This document shows, piece after piece, positions 18,196 through 27,700 of a stretch of DNA of 64,000 bases (within the stretch, counting starts at the first letter, position 1; every line of letters begins with the position of its first letter). The stretch is from Streptomyces sp. SAT1 (GTDB taxonomy: Bacteria; Actinomycetota; Actinomycetes; Streptomycetales; Streptomycetaceae). The position numbers and the translations under genes were made by a program. The notes under the pieces were generated by a model. That model saw nothing but the letters and a program-made list of their open reading frames with translations. It did not search any database and was not told where the DNA came from. The stretch lies in the NCBI RefSeq assembly GCF_001654495.1, contig NZ_CP015849.1, forward strand, positions 310,001 through 374,000, read 5' to 3'.

Positions 18196-20264
18196 CAGCC
18201 GATCACCCCTGTCCCCGAGGACGCCTGCGTCCCCCAGGTCTCCTCTTCCTCGTCCAGGAAGCTCTTGCGTTCCCGGCCCTGGTCGGCGCCGCCCGCTCCG
18301 GCGCCCGCGCCGGAGCCCATCGGGGGCATCATCGGCGGGTTGGACGACGTACGGCGGCCGGTGGTCAGGGCCGCCTCCTCGGGGGCCAGGGCGCCCAGAC
18401 CGCCCGACGAGGTGCGGATCCGGGCCGAACGGCCGGGCCTGAGCTGTTCCTCGGTGGCGGGCGCGTGCTCGGTGAGGGAGCCGTCCGGCTGTCTGACGCG
18501 GAAGCCGCCCTTGAGGTTGCGGGCGTTCTCCAGGGTGTGCAGGTCGGCGCCGGAGGTGCGGGTGCCCAACCGGGCCCGGCGCAGCGCGTCCTGGTAGGCG
18601 CGCTGCTGGGTGCCCGCCTTCTGCTGGTCGAGCTGCTGCTTGCGCAGTTGCTCCTGGTAGGACTTCTCCTGTTCGTCGGCGGCCTTCTGGAGCGCCTGGC
18701 GCCGCTGCCTGAGCTGGTCCTGGTACGCCTTCTCCTGCTCCTGGGCGGTCTTCTGGAGCGCCTGCTGCCTGCGCTGCTCGTTCTGCTGCTGGAGGCGCTG
18801 CTGCTGGAGGTCGTAGGCGCCGGGAGAGACCTTGCGCAGGGTGCCGTCCTGGTTCTTGAGCGGCTTGCCGTCGGGTCCGGTGACGGTGCCGTCCTTGTTG
18901 ACGACGGCGCCGGGCGGCAGCTTGTCGAGGGCGCTGCGGGCGTCGCCCCCGGTGCCGTCCGTGCCGCCGGTCTTCGTGGTGCCGTCGGTGAAGGTGCCGC
19001 CCTCGCCGGTCTTCTGGAGGGCGTTCTTCAGGCTCTGCTGGTCGACGACGGGGCCCGCGCCCGTGCCGTCGCCGTCCTTCTGTCCGCCGCCCGGGAGGTC
19101 CTTCTGGTCCTGGAGGTTCTGGTCCAACCTGCCGTCGCCCGGGTTCTTCCCGGCGTCGTCCAGTGCCTTCTGCTGGTCCTGCTCGCTCTGCTCCAGCTGC
19201 TTCTGGAGGTCGTCGAGGGAGGACTTTGCGGGGTCCTTCGGGCCGTCGGCCGGGTGGGCGGCGCCGGGGGTGCGCCACTTGGGCTGCGCGATGTGCGGGA
19301 TGGCCCCGGCGGCCGTCCCGTAGGCGTTCTCCAGGTCGCTGAGCGCGGTGGCGGCCTGCGGGTCGAGCGTGGTGGAGACGTGGTTCTTCCAGCGGGTCTT
19401 GGCCTGGTCCTCCACCCGGTCCCAGAAGGACTGGTCCATGGGGTTGCCGTAGGTCGGGTCGGTGAACACGGGTGTCTGGCCGACGGAGACGACCAGACCA
19501 CCCTTCGCCTGGGCGCTGAGGCTGTTGAAGACGTCCTGGAGGATGTCGCGGACGTGGTTGGCGGGCCAGGCCTCCGGCGAGGCGCGCCAGGTGTCGTACG
19601 CCGTCTGGAGGTCGCCGGTGCGGGCCTGGAGGCGGCTGCGCGCGTCGTCGATGAGCCCGGAGAACTCCCTGGGCATCGTCATCTGCACGGCGAGGTCCTG
19701 GAACTCGTTGGCGATGCCCGTGAGGGCGTCCTTGAGGGCTCCGGCCGCGCTGCCCTGGAGGTCCGAACCGGACACGTCGAGGTCGCGCGCCCAGCCGGTG
19801 ATCCGTTGGTGGGTGTCGGCGAGGAACTTCTCCACGCCGCGGACGGTCATCCCGGCCGAGTCGAAGCTGAGCAGCTTGACGACGTCGGTGCCGGCCTCGG
19901 TGACGGACGCCCAGAGCAGGTCCAGGGGTTCGCGGACGAACCTGCTGAGCGGGGTGCCCGCGTCGTTGGACCCGACCTCACGCGCGAGCCGCAGGCCGAC
20001 CTGGTAGTACAGCGTGTCGTAGCTGATGGTGGACTGGAGGGTCTCGGAGTCGGTCTCGACGGTCTCCACGACGTACGGGATGTACCAGCCGATGTCCCAG
20101 GAGCCGCCCGGCGGCCCCGCGTCGGCGCCGCGGGGTACGACCGTGTGCTCGGCGAACCAGCTGGCGTGTCCCTCGCCGCTGCCCGCCACCTGGTCACGGG
20201 TCGTGGGCTGGTCCCAGGTGTACAGGGAGAGGATGTCCTCCCACGACCCGGACGCGGACGCCAT
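18195..20264 (-). CDS. Large Gln-rich coiled-coil protein of the ESX locus
   Basis: A 689-residue protein that I could not assign to a named family. Residues 1-330 form a helical region with conserved-looking Trp and Tyr residues (SWEDILSLYTWDQP, GGSWDIGWYIPYVVE). Residues from about 350 are low-complexity, with long Gln/Lys-rich coiled coils (QQQRLQQQNEQRRQQALQK) and a Gly-rich acidic tail. The start at 20264 is preferred over an in-frame ATG at 20330. It is preceded by GGAAGGAG at a good distance, while the longer form would overlap the neighbouring gene. It lies between the WXG100-like genes and the YbaB-like gene, and is probably an ESX substrate or a scaffold for one. Confidence 0.83.
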   Translation of the reverse strand: MASASGSWEDILSLYTWDQPTTRDQVAGSGEGHASWFAEHTVVPRGADAGPPGGSWDIGWYIPYVVETVETDSETLQSTISYDTLYYQVGLRLAREVGSNDAGTPLSRFVREPLDLLWASVTEAGTDVVKLLSFDSAGMTVRGVEKFLADTHQRITGWARDLDVSGSDLQGSAAGALKDALTGIANEFQDLAVQMTMPREFSGLIDDARSRLQARTGDLQTAYDTWRASPEAWPANHVRDILQDVFNSLSAQAKGGLVVSVGQTPVFTDPTYGNPMDQSFWDRVEDQAKTRWKNHVSTTLDPQAATALSDLENAYGTAAGAIPHIAQPKWRTPGAAHPADGPKDPAKSSLDDLQKQLEQSEQDQQKALDDAGKNPGDGRLDQNLQDQKDLPGGGQKDGDGTGAGPVVDQQSLKNALQKTGEGGTFTDGTTKTGGTDGTGGDARSALDKLPPGAVVNKDGTVTGPDGKPLKNQDGTLRKVSPGAYDLQQQRLQQQNEQRRQQALQKTAQEQEKAYQDQLRQRRQALQKAADEQEKSYQEQLRKQQLDQQKAGTQQRAYQDALRRARLGTRTSGADLHTLENARNLKGGFRVRQPDGSLTEHAPATEEQLRPGRSARIRTSSGGLGALAPEEAALTTGRRTSSNPPMMPPMGSGAGAGAGGADQGRERKSFLDEEEETWGTQASSGTGVIG

Positions 20265-20326
20265 GGTGCTGCTCCTTCCGCGCGGTTGTTCGGTGCTGCC
20301 CGGTGCGGGCGGGGGCCGCCCGTCCG

Positions 20327-20770
20327 TCACTTCGTGGTGGTGGTCACCGGTGCGGTGGTGGTGGAGACGGTGCCGCCGAAGAGGCCGACCACGTCCCGCA
20401 GGTCCGCCATCATCGCCTCGGCGGTGACGGCCGCGCCGTCCTCGCCGTCCTGGAGGTACTGGTGGACGAGCTTCAGGTCGACGGCCGCCTGGTGCAGGTT
20501 CGCCGACATGCTCTCCAGCTGCCGCGTCATCTCGGCCGCGAACCGGGCGAAGTCGGCCTGGAGGGCGCCGGTGCTCGCCACGCCCTTGCCGGAGCCCGCG
20601 TAGATGCGGTCGAAGCCGTCGACGGTCTTGTCGCCGCCGAACGCCTTCAGCAGGGCGATCCAGTTGTCGCCCGCCATGTCCTGGAGCAGGCCGCCGATGC
20701 CGGTGACGATCTCGTCGATCTTCGCGTCGGTGACCTTGTAGGTCCCGGTGTCGCCGTCGTCCTTCGCCAT
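20327..20770 (-). CDS. ESX locus protein, helical, 147 residues
   Basis: A 147-residue soluble protein that is mostly alpha-helical through residue 125. It ends in a short, possibly unstructured Thr/Val tail (STTTAPVTTTTK). The segment ALQADFARFAAEMTRQLESMSANLHQA resembles the second helix of WXG100/ESX hairpins, but no WXG turn is visible. It starts 2 bases after the preceding WXG100-like gene and precedes the 689-residue coiled-coil gene by 62 bases, so it belongs to the same transcript. A role as substrate or substrate partner is inferred. Confidence 0.83.
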   Translation of the reverse strand: MAKDDGDTGTYKVTDAKIDEIVTGIGGLLQDMAGDNWIALLKAFGGDKTVDGFDRIYAGSGKGVASTGALQADFARFAAEMTRQLESMSANLHQAAVDLKLVHQYLQDGEDGAAVTAEAMMADLRDVVGLFGGTVSTTTAPVTTTTK

Positions 20771-20772
20771 GG

Positions 20773-21063
20773 CTAGTGGCTCATGATCTGGCCGCCGCGC
20801 AGGTCGGCCTCGATCTGGGCGTCGACCATGCGCTCCAGTGCCTGGGCGCCCTGTCCGAACGCCTGGTTCATCTGGTTGATCGAGGTGTTGACCGTGTTCT
20901 GGAAGTCGTTCCAGGCGATGGCGGTGGTGCCCTGGAAGGAGTGCTGGAGGGGCCTGATGCGGTCGAGCATGTCCTGGAGGGCGTCCACCATGGCCTTGTT
21001 GGCCTGGGTCATCTCCTCGATGGCGGTGTTGGCCGCCGCTTTCACCAAGGTCACGTCGGGCAT
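20773..21063 (-). CDS. WXG100-like ESX protein
   Basis: A 96-residue protein of the right length for an EsxA/EsxB-type helical hairpin. Two helices flank a turn at TAIAWNDFQN (about residues 47-56), where the Trp occupies the W-x-G position with Asn-Asp in place of x-Gly. The N-terminal half is hydrophobic and amphipathic. Proteins of this type are exported as dimers through the EccC channel, and the tandem gene just upstream is the obvious partner. The start ATG has the usual GGAG-containing leader within the 46-base gap. Confidence 0.85.
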   Translation of the reverse strand: MPDVTLVKAAANTAIEEMTQANKAMVDALQDMLDRIRPLQHSFQGTTAIAWNDFQNTVNTSINQMNQAFGQGAQALERMVDAQIEADLRGGQIMSH

Positions 21064-21109
21064 GTCGTCGGCTCCTTGTCCACGAAGGTGTACGGGGTGG
21101 TGCGGGGGG

Positions 21110-21502
21110 TCACTTGGCGCCGCCGCCGAGGGCGGCGTAGGCGTCGGCCGAGGCGTCGTAGTAGCTGCCCGCGCTCGGGCTCCACGCGCTGCCGTACTGC
21201 TGGGCGTCCATCTCGCCCTGGTTCTGGGTCTTGTCGGCGTCGGTCAGCGCCTGGTGGAGGGTGTCCACCTTCTGCTTGACGTTCGTGTACGCCTGCATCC
21301 ACTCCTGGAGCTTGGCGGAGAAGATGTTCGACGAATCCGCGACGTAGGCCAGGCGGACGTCGTCGTGGATCTGCTGCACCGTGTTCCCGGCCTTGGCCAT
21401 GGCCGCGACGTTGTCCTCGATCGCGGTCCGGGCCGCGTCGATGTCGGCCTGTGCCCGGTTGTACGTGCCGCCGGTCTGGTCGATGCCGCTGGGTTCGCTC
21501 AC
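21110..21502 (-). CDS. WXG100-like ESX protein, first gene of the substrate operon
   Basis: A 130-residue helical protein: a WXG100-sized hairpin (residues 1-95) with KLQEWMQAYTNVKQ, plus a Tyr/Ser/Ala-rich C-terminal tail (SYYDASADAYAAL). ESX substrates carry a YxxxD/E export signal after the second helix, and YYDASADAY contains that pattern (Y-D-A-S-A-D, slightly off-spaced). It is the first gene of the leftward substrate operon. The 109-base leader between it and eccB contains a GATAAT hexamer (minus strand) that could be a -10 element. Confidence 0.82.
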   Translation of the reverse strand: MSEPSGIDQTGGTYNRAQADIDAARTAIEDNVAAMAKAGNTVQQIHDDVRLAYVADSSNIFSAKLQEWMQAYTNVKQKVDTLHQALTDADKTQNQGEMDAQQYGSAWSPSAGSYYDASADAYAALGGGAK

Positions 21503-21606
21503 AGAAGTGGCCCTTCGCCTCAGGGGGATCCGTTCGAACAGGCAGTCACATTATCCCGGAACTGATAGATGCAGAGGGAAACTGCCTGCCCGTCCACGTA
21601 ATTTGA

Positions 21607-21623
21607 GCAACCTAAGAGGTTGC
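21607..21623 (-). terminator. Hairpin overlapping the eccB stop codon
   Basis: A perfect 7-bp stem (GCAACCT/AGGTTGC) with a 3-base loop spans the TAG stop codon of eccB. It separates the eccB-eccD transcript from the substrate operon that starts about 100 bases downstream on the same strand. Confidence 0.5.
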
Positions 21624-23084
21624 GCCGCCGCACTGTTCACCCGAAGGCGGCGCGGCGGACGTCGGTGCGACAACTCCGCTCACCGCCAAAGCCGTTGGAT
21701 CGAGCACCGGACCACGCGGCAGAAGCCCGAGCAGCCGGGCCGGCAGCCCGGTCGCGGAGGAATCCGAATAGCCCAGGCTTTTCAGGGCCGTCGGCGCGAG
21801 CGGGTAGGCGACGCCGTTTTCCGGCACCAGATACCGGGAGTCCCCCGTCCCCGCGCTCGACTCGGCCCGTACCAGGGCCCCGGAGCCCGGCCGCACCCAC
21901 ACCCGGTCGGCCGGAGTGCAGGCGGCGCCGACGGCGGGCTGCGCGGCGGGCGCGGTGCCGGGCACGGAGGCGGCGTCCACCACGGCCACGGTCGTGGTGT
22001 AGCCGTCGCCCTGCGGGCTGTCGCGTACGCAGATCTGCTGGGCCGCCGGGTCCACCGCGTCCACCCGGGGCGCGGTCCGCGGCAGTCCGGCCGCCAGCTC
22101 GGCGGCCGCCGCTGCCGGGGCCTGGTGGGCGGCGAGGTCGGCGGGGCCCACGGGGTGTTCGGCGACCGACCGGCCGCCGTAGGCGATGCGCTGGGTGCGC
22201 GGGTCGCCGCGCAGCAGCCGGTGCCCGAGCCCGGTGAGCGGGACCAGTCCGTCCGCGCGCAGCAGATAGGACTGCCCGGAGGCGGTGAAGAGCTGTCCCA
22301 CGCGGGTCGCGGTGCCGCCCAGCCGCGGTCCGGGCCTGCCCCGGCCGGGCACGTCGGGCGGGGCGAGGGCCGGTCCGGCGTCCAGGGTGCCGAGGAACGC
22401 CGGGCTCACGGCCGTCGGGACGACCCCGGCCCAGCCGAGCGCGGCCTGGGTGCCGTTGCGGGTGTCGACGGGGAACCGCCGCCCGTTCCAGAGCAGTTGG
22501 ACGCCCGCTCCGGGTGCGGTCACCAGCACACCGCGACCGGAGCCGAGTCCGCCGTCGTCACCGGGGGCGTCGATCAGGACGCTGGTCAGCGGTTTCGCGC
22601 CGGTGCCCGGGGCGGCGGGGGTCTGCCCGGCGCAGACCGCCCACACCGGGCGGCGGACCGGGTGGGGCAGCGCGTCGGGGGCGCCCACGATGCCCAGGGT
22701 GGCGCCGCGCGGGGTGTCCTGGAGGGAGTCGGCGGCCGCGTCCGCGACCCGGAACCGGTCGCCGGCCAGCAGCCGGGCGGACGCCTCGTTGAGGACGGGG
22801 TGCAGCGCCCCGCCGGTGTACAGGTAGCGCGCTCCGGTCTCGCGGACGACGACCAGCGTGCCGGGCACCCGCCAGGAGGTCCCGCCGCCCGGCGAGACCA
22901 GCCCGAACACCGCGGTGCCCAGGCAGGCCAGCGCGACCAGGGCGCCGCCCCACAGCATGCCCTTGGAGGTACGCGCTGAGGGTGTCTCGGGGGCGTCCGG
23001 GTCGCCGCGGAGCATGCTGCCCGACAGCCGTCCCAGCACGAAGAGGTGGGCCTGCACCTGGTCCTTGCGCGACTGCACCGCCAT
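21612..23084 (-). CDS. eccB: Type VII secretion core protein EccB
   Basis: A 490-residue core component of the ESX secretion complex. The N-terminus SRKDQVQAHLFVLGRLSGSML is the EccB cytoplasmic signature. A single membrane helix follows (GMLWGGALVALACLGTAVFGLV, about residues 43-64), then a large extracytoplasmic domain. That domain includes GTLVVVRETGARYLY and Cys residues that could form disulfides (VWAVCAGQ, QQICVRDS, VGAACTPAD). The gene starts 6 bases after eccD on the same strand, so both are co-transcribed. In the mycobacterial complex EccB caps the periplasmic side of the channel. Confidence 0.95.
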   Translation of the reverse strand: MAVQSRKDQVQAHLFVLGRLSGSMLRGDPDAPETPSARTSKGMLWGGALVALACLGTAVFGLVSPGGGTSWRVPGTLVVVRETGARYLYTGGALHPVLNEASARLLAGDRFRVADAAADSLQDTPRGATLGIVGAPDALPHPVRRPVWAVCAGQTPAAPGTGAKPLTSVLIDAPGDDGGLGSGRGVLVTAPGAGVQLLWNGRRFPVDTRNGTQAALGWAGVVPTAVSPAFLGTLDAGPALAPPDVPGRGRPGPRLGGTATRVGQLFTASGQSYLLRADGLVPLTGLGHRLLRGDPRTQRIAYGGRSVAEHPVGPADLAAHQAPAAAAAELAAGLPRTAPRVDAVDPAAQQICVRDSPQGDGYTTTVAVVDAASVPGTAPAAQPAVGAACTPADRVWVRPGSGALVRAESSAGTGDSRYLVPENGVAYPLAPTALKSLGYSDSSATGLPARLLGLLPRGPVLDPTALAVSGVVAPTSAAPPSGEQCGGATS

Positions 23085-23090
23085 CAGCCC

Positions 23091-24479
23091 CTATCCCCTG
23101 ATCCCGCGCAGCGCGCCGAACACCCCGGCGAGCAGCACCGCGAGCGGCAGCAGGACGAGCGCGGCGAAGGTGTGCAGCAGGTCCGCGATCCGGCCCCAGT
23201 ACGGGACCAGGCGGCGGCCTGGCACGGTCCAGGCGGCGACGGCGGTGACCGCCGCGAGCACCGCGAGGGCCGCGGTGATCCCGAGGCGGCCGGTGAGCCC
23301 GAGGTCGGCGGCGCGCAGACAGCTCGCGAGGACCAGCCCGTACGCGCCGGGGACGGCGGTGGCCAGGCGGTGGCGTACCGAGCCGACGACCCTGACGTGC
23401 AGGAGCAGCAGCACGCTGAGGGCGACGGCGAGGGCGGGCGCGGTCCAGCCGTCGGAGGCGGGGGCGGTGAGCAGAGCGCTCTGGCAGCCCATGGCGACCA
23501 GGCCGAGCGCGGTGTAGCAGCCGGTCAGGTAGGAGTCGGCGAGTCCGGCGCGGGCGGTGACCTGGGCGGCGGGGAAGGGCTCGATGCCTTCCTGGAGTTC
23601 GCGGGCGTTGGAGGGCAGCGGCGGCAGGCGCAGTCCGGCGAAGCGGAAGGCCAGGCCGGGCACGAGTCCGCCGCAGACGACGGCGGCGACGGCGACCCAG
23701 CCGGCGGCGTGCGCGAGCGGTACGCCGGCCGCGGTGAGGCCACCGCCGAGCGCCGTGAACGCCGCCACGGCGAAGGCGCCCAGGAAGAGCGGGGCGTGGG
23801 CGCCGACCGCGGCCAGGGCGATGACGGCGGCTCCGGCGCCCGCCGCTCCGGCGGCGAGCAGGCGCGGTCCGGTCATGTCCTCGCCGTGTCCGGCGGCGGG
23901 GACGAGCGCCCCGGCGAGCGCGAGGCAGGGCACGGCCAGGACGCCGAGCAGGGCGCCGGCCCCGGCGTCGCCGACCGCGCGGGAGGCGGCGAAGGCCCCG
24001 GCGACCAGCAGCAGGGCGAGGACGGCCGCCGCCGCGGCGCGGGGCACGGCGTCGCCCGGCAGAGCCAGGGTGAGCAGTCCTGCGAGCAGGGCGGCGGCGG
24101 TGAAGCCGAGGAGCAGGCGGCGGGTGAGGGCGGGCCGCCAGGTGTCGGGGCGGGGCCGCAGGACGTCGCCGATGCCGTCGACGAGGTCGTCGAAGTCCAC
24201 CTCGGGAAGCTGGTCGTGGCGGGGGCGCAGATGGAGGACCTCGCCGTCGCGCAGGCCGAGCGAGTCGGCGGTGCCCTCCTCGTCCAGCGGGGCCGCGCCG
24301 AGGCGCTGGAGCACCCAGCCGCCGTGTTCGAGGCCCTGCTCGTGGAGGTCGTCGCCGGCGTACTCGACGAGCACGGGCATCAGATCCACGAGGGGAACAT
24401 CGGCCGGCACGCTCAATTCGAAGGATCCGGCCGGGCCTCTGACTGCTATTCGGCAGAGGCCGACGGTCTTGTCGCTCAC
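23091..24479 (-). CDS. eccD: Type VII secretion integral membrane protein EccD
   Basis: A 462-residue protein. An N-terminal ubiquitin-like domain (TVGLCRIAVRGPAGSFELSV to RDGEVLHLRP, about residues 4-90) precedes about eleven membrane helices starting with LLLGFTAAALLAGLL. This is the standard EccD layout; EccD dimers line the membrane channel. The GTG at 24479 is preferred over an in-frame ATG at 24569. The extra 30 residues are not family-like, and known family members begin just before TVGLCRI. No EccE gene is found nearby, as expected for streptomycete ESX loci. Confidence 0.93.
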   Translation of the reverse strand: MSDKTVGLCRIAVRGPAGSFELSVPADVPLVDLMPVLVEYAGDDLHEQGLEHGGWVLQRLGAAPLDEEGTADSLGLRDGEVLHLRPRHDQLPEVDFDDLVDGIGDVLRPRPDTWRPALTRRLLLGFTAAALLAGLLTLALPGDAVPRAAAAAVLALLLVAGAFAASRAVGDAGAGALLGVLAVPCLALAGALVPAAGHGEDMTGPRLLAAGAAGAGAAVIALAAVGAHAPLFLGAFAVAAFTALGGGLTAAGVPLAHAAGWVAVAAVVCGGLVPGLAFRFAGLRLPPLPSNARELQEGIEPFPAAQVTARAGLADSYLTGCYTALGLVAMGCQSALLTAPASDGWTAPALAVALSVLLLLHVRVVGSVRHRLATAVPGAYGLVLASCLRAADLGLTGRLGITAALAVLAAVTAVAAWTVPGRRLVPYWGRIADLLHTFAALVLLPLAVLLAGVFGALRGIRG

Positions 24480-24712
24480 GGTTGCTCGATTCACTCCCGC
24501 CTGGAATTCAAGCGCGGTCCGACTCGGGAACGGAGGCACACTATCGCGCAGCCGTATCAGTATGATCAACCGACAAGTTGCGTCGGCTCCTTCGCTTTGC
24601 CACCGCCGCCGCTCGCCTTATGACCGTATGCCAGTCGCCGTATGACCGTATGTCGCTTTCCGCAGGGCCTGTGCCGTTCGCCGCACGCCCTCACCGCTAG
24701 CCGGGAGCCGGT
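24480..24712. promoter_or_regulatory. Divergent eccD/eccC promoter region with direct repeats
   Basis: Two exact copies of TATGACCGTATG (24619-24630 and 24641-24652) lie 22 bases apart, about two helical turns on the same face. On the minus strand a possible -35/-10 pair (TTGATC, 18 bases, GATAGT) precedes eccD. No small gene is seen here. Confidence 0.45.
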
Positions 24713-27700
24713 TTGAGCACCGTCACGTTCCGTCGGCCGCCGCGCCGGGTGGGCCCGCAGATGCCGGAGGGGGAGCTGGCGCTCCAGGAGCCGCCGGCGC
24801 TGCCCGAGCCCCAGGGCGCCATGAGCGGCGTCGTCACCTACCTGCCGATGGCCCTGAGTTCACTCGGCATGGTCCTGGTGTTCATCCGGCCCGGCGAGGG
24901 CAACGGCGTGCTGATGTGGGTGGCCGTCGGCATGATGGCCGTCTCCGCCGTCGCCATGCTCGTCGCCCAGTTCCTGCGCGCCGCCGGTGACCGCAAGCGC
25001 AAGCTGCGCGCCGAACGCCGCGACTACCTGCGCTATCTGGCCACCAGCCGCCGCAGGCTGCGCAAGGTCGTCGACCTCCAGCGCAAGGCCCTCGACTGGC
25101 GCCATCCGCGCCCCGAGGCGCTGGCCTCGCTCGCCCGCACCGGCCGGCTGTGGGAACGGCGGGCCACCCACGAGGACTTCGGCGAGATCCGCATCGGCAC
25201 CGGCGACCAGCAGCTCGCCCTCACCCTCAACCCGCTGTCCACCCGGCCGGTGGAGGACCTGGAGCCGCTGTGCGCGCACGCCCTGCGGCGCTTCATCCAC
25301 ACCTACTCGACCGTCCGCGACCAGCCCGTCGCCCTGCGGCTGCGCTCCTTCGCCCGGGTGCTGCTCGGCGCGAAGGACGAGGACCGGGACGTCGCGCGCG
25401 CCCTCGTGCGGGCCGCCCTGGGGCAGTTGACCGTCCTGCACGCGCCCGACGAGCTGACCGTGGCCGTCGTCGCCGACGGGGAGAGCGCCGCGCACTGGGC
25501 GTGGACCAAGTGGCTGCCGCACCTCCAGCACCCCTCGGACACCGACGGCGCGGGCCCGGCACGGCTCATCGCGGAGTCCGTGTCCGAGCTGGAGCCGCTG
25601 CTCGGCGAGGAGTTCGCGGCCCGGGGCCCCTTCGAACCGGGCGCGCAGCCCGGCCGCGACGAACCGTTCACCGTGATCGTGCTGGACACGGCGACCGTGC
25701 CGGCCGGTGCCCGCCTCGCGGAGAACGGCTACCGCAACACCGTCGTCGTCGACGTACGCGCCACGCTCGACGCGGCGGCGCCCGCGCGCGGCACTCTGCG
25801 GCTGCGGGTCGAGGCGGACGCGCTGACGCTGCGGACCACCGGCCCGGACGGCCGGCCCGACGAGACGGCGCTCGGCAGGCCCGACGCGCTCGGCCCGCAC
25901 GCAGCGCGCGCCCTCGCCATGGGCCTCGCCCCCTACCGGCTCGGCGCCGCCGTACGCTCCGAGCGCCCGCTCCAGGAGGACCTGGAACTGACCGACCTGC
26001 TCGGCATCCGCGACCTGCGCGCCGCGGCCGTCGCCGACCTGCACCGGCCGCGCGCCGCGAGCGAGCGGCTGCGGGTGCCCATCGGCGTCGGCGCGGACGG
26101 CTCGTACGTCATGCTGGACCTCAAGGAGTCCGCGCAGGGCGGCATGGGCCCGCACGGCATGCTGATCGGCGCCACCGGCTCCGGCAAGTCCGAGCTGCTG
26201 CGCACCCTCGTCCTCGCCCTCGCGCTCACCCACAGCTCCGAGACGCTGAACTTCGTGCTGACCGACTTCAAGGGCGGCGCGACCTTCCTCGGCCTCGACC
26301 GGCTCCCGCACACCTCGGCGGTGATCACCAACCTCGCCGACGAGGCCGCGCTGGTGGAGCGCATGAAGGACGCCCTGCACGGCGAACTGGTCCGCCGCCA
26401 GGAGCTGTTGCGCAAGGCGGGAAACTACACGTCGGTGCGCGAGTACGAGGAGGCGCGCGCGGGCGGCGCCGATCTGGAGCCGCTGCCGACGCTGTTCGTG
26501 GTCGTCGACGAGTTCAGCGAACTGCTCGCCGCGCACCGCGACTTCCTCGATCTGTTCGTGATGATCGGGCGGCTGGGCCGCTCCCTGTCCGTGCATCTGC
26601 TGCTGGCCTCCCAGCGGCTCGACGAGGGCCGCATCCACCAGTTGGAGTCCCATCTGTCGTACCGCATCGGCCTGCGGACCTTCTCCGCCATGGAGAGCCG
26701 GGGCGTGCTCGGGGTGCCCGACGCCTACGAGCTGCCGCCGCAGCCGGGCAGCGGCCTGCTCAAGAACGACGTGGGCGCCCTCACCCGCTTCAAGGCCGCC
26801 TATGTCTCCGGCACCTACCGCGTGGCGCGGCCCGAGGTGCGCCAGTCGGTGGTGGCCGGGCAGGTCGTGCCGTTCGACGCGGGCTGGGTGGCGCCGCGCG
26901 CGCTGCCGCAGCTCACGGCGCCCGAACCGCGGGCCGAGGAGGAGCCCGGCTCCGGGCCGAGCCTGCTGGCCGTGGCCGCCGGGAAGCTGGAGCGCTCCGG
27001 GCCGCCCGCGCACCAGGTGTGGCTGCCGCCGCTGGCCGAGCCGCCCACCCTGGACCTGCTGCTGCCCCCGCCGGGTGCCCCGGCGCGCTTCCTCACCGTG
27101 CCGGTCGGCGTCGTGGACCGGCCCTTCGACCAGCGCCGCGAGGAGCTGACCGCCGATCTGTCCGGGGCCGGCGGGCACGTCGGCATCGCGGGCGGACCGC
27201 AGTCCGGCAAGTCCACCCTCATCCGCACCCTCATCGCCGCGCTCGCCCTCACCCACACCCCCCGCGAAGTGCAGTTCTACTGCCTGGACTTCGGCGGCGG
27301 CGCGCTGACCGGCCTGGCCGGGCTGCCGCACGTCGGCCAGGTCACCGGCCGGCTGGACCCCGAGCGCATGGCCCGTACGGTCGCCGAGGTGACCGGTGTC
27401 GTCGCCCGCCGCGAACGGCTCTTCGCCGAGCAGGGGGTCGAGTCCATGGCCGACTTCCGCAGGCGGCGGGCGGCGGGCGAGTTCCCCGACGAGCCGCACG
27501 GCGACGTGTTCCTCGTGGTCGACGGCTGGAACACCGTACGGCAGGACTTCATGGACCTGGTGCCGACCTTCAACCTGATCGCCTCGCGCGGCCTGAACTT
27601 CGGAGTGCACCTGATCGTGGCCTCCGGCCGCTGGTCCGAGATCAGCGGCGCGCTGCGCGACCAGCTCGGCACCCGCTTCGAACTGCGCCTGGGCGACCCC

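Noticed and set aside
20773..21502. Calling the two small proteins true EsxA/EsxB
   Set aside because: Both have the size and helical pattern, but neither has a canonical W-x-G; they are called WXG100-like only.
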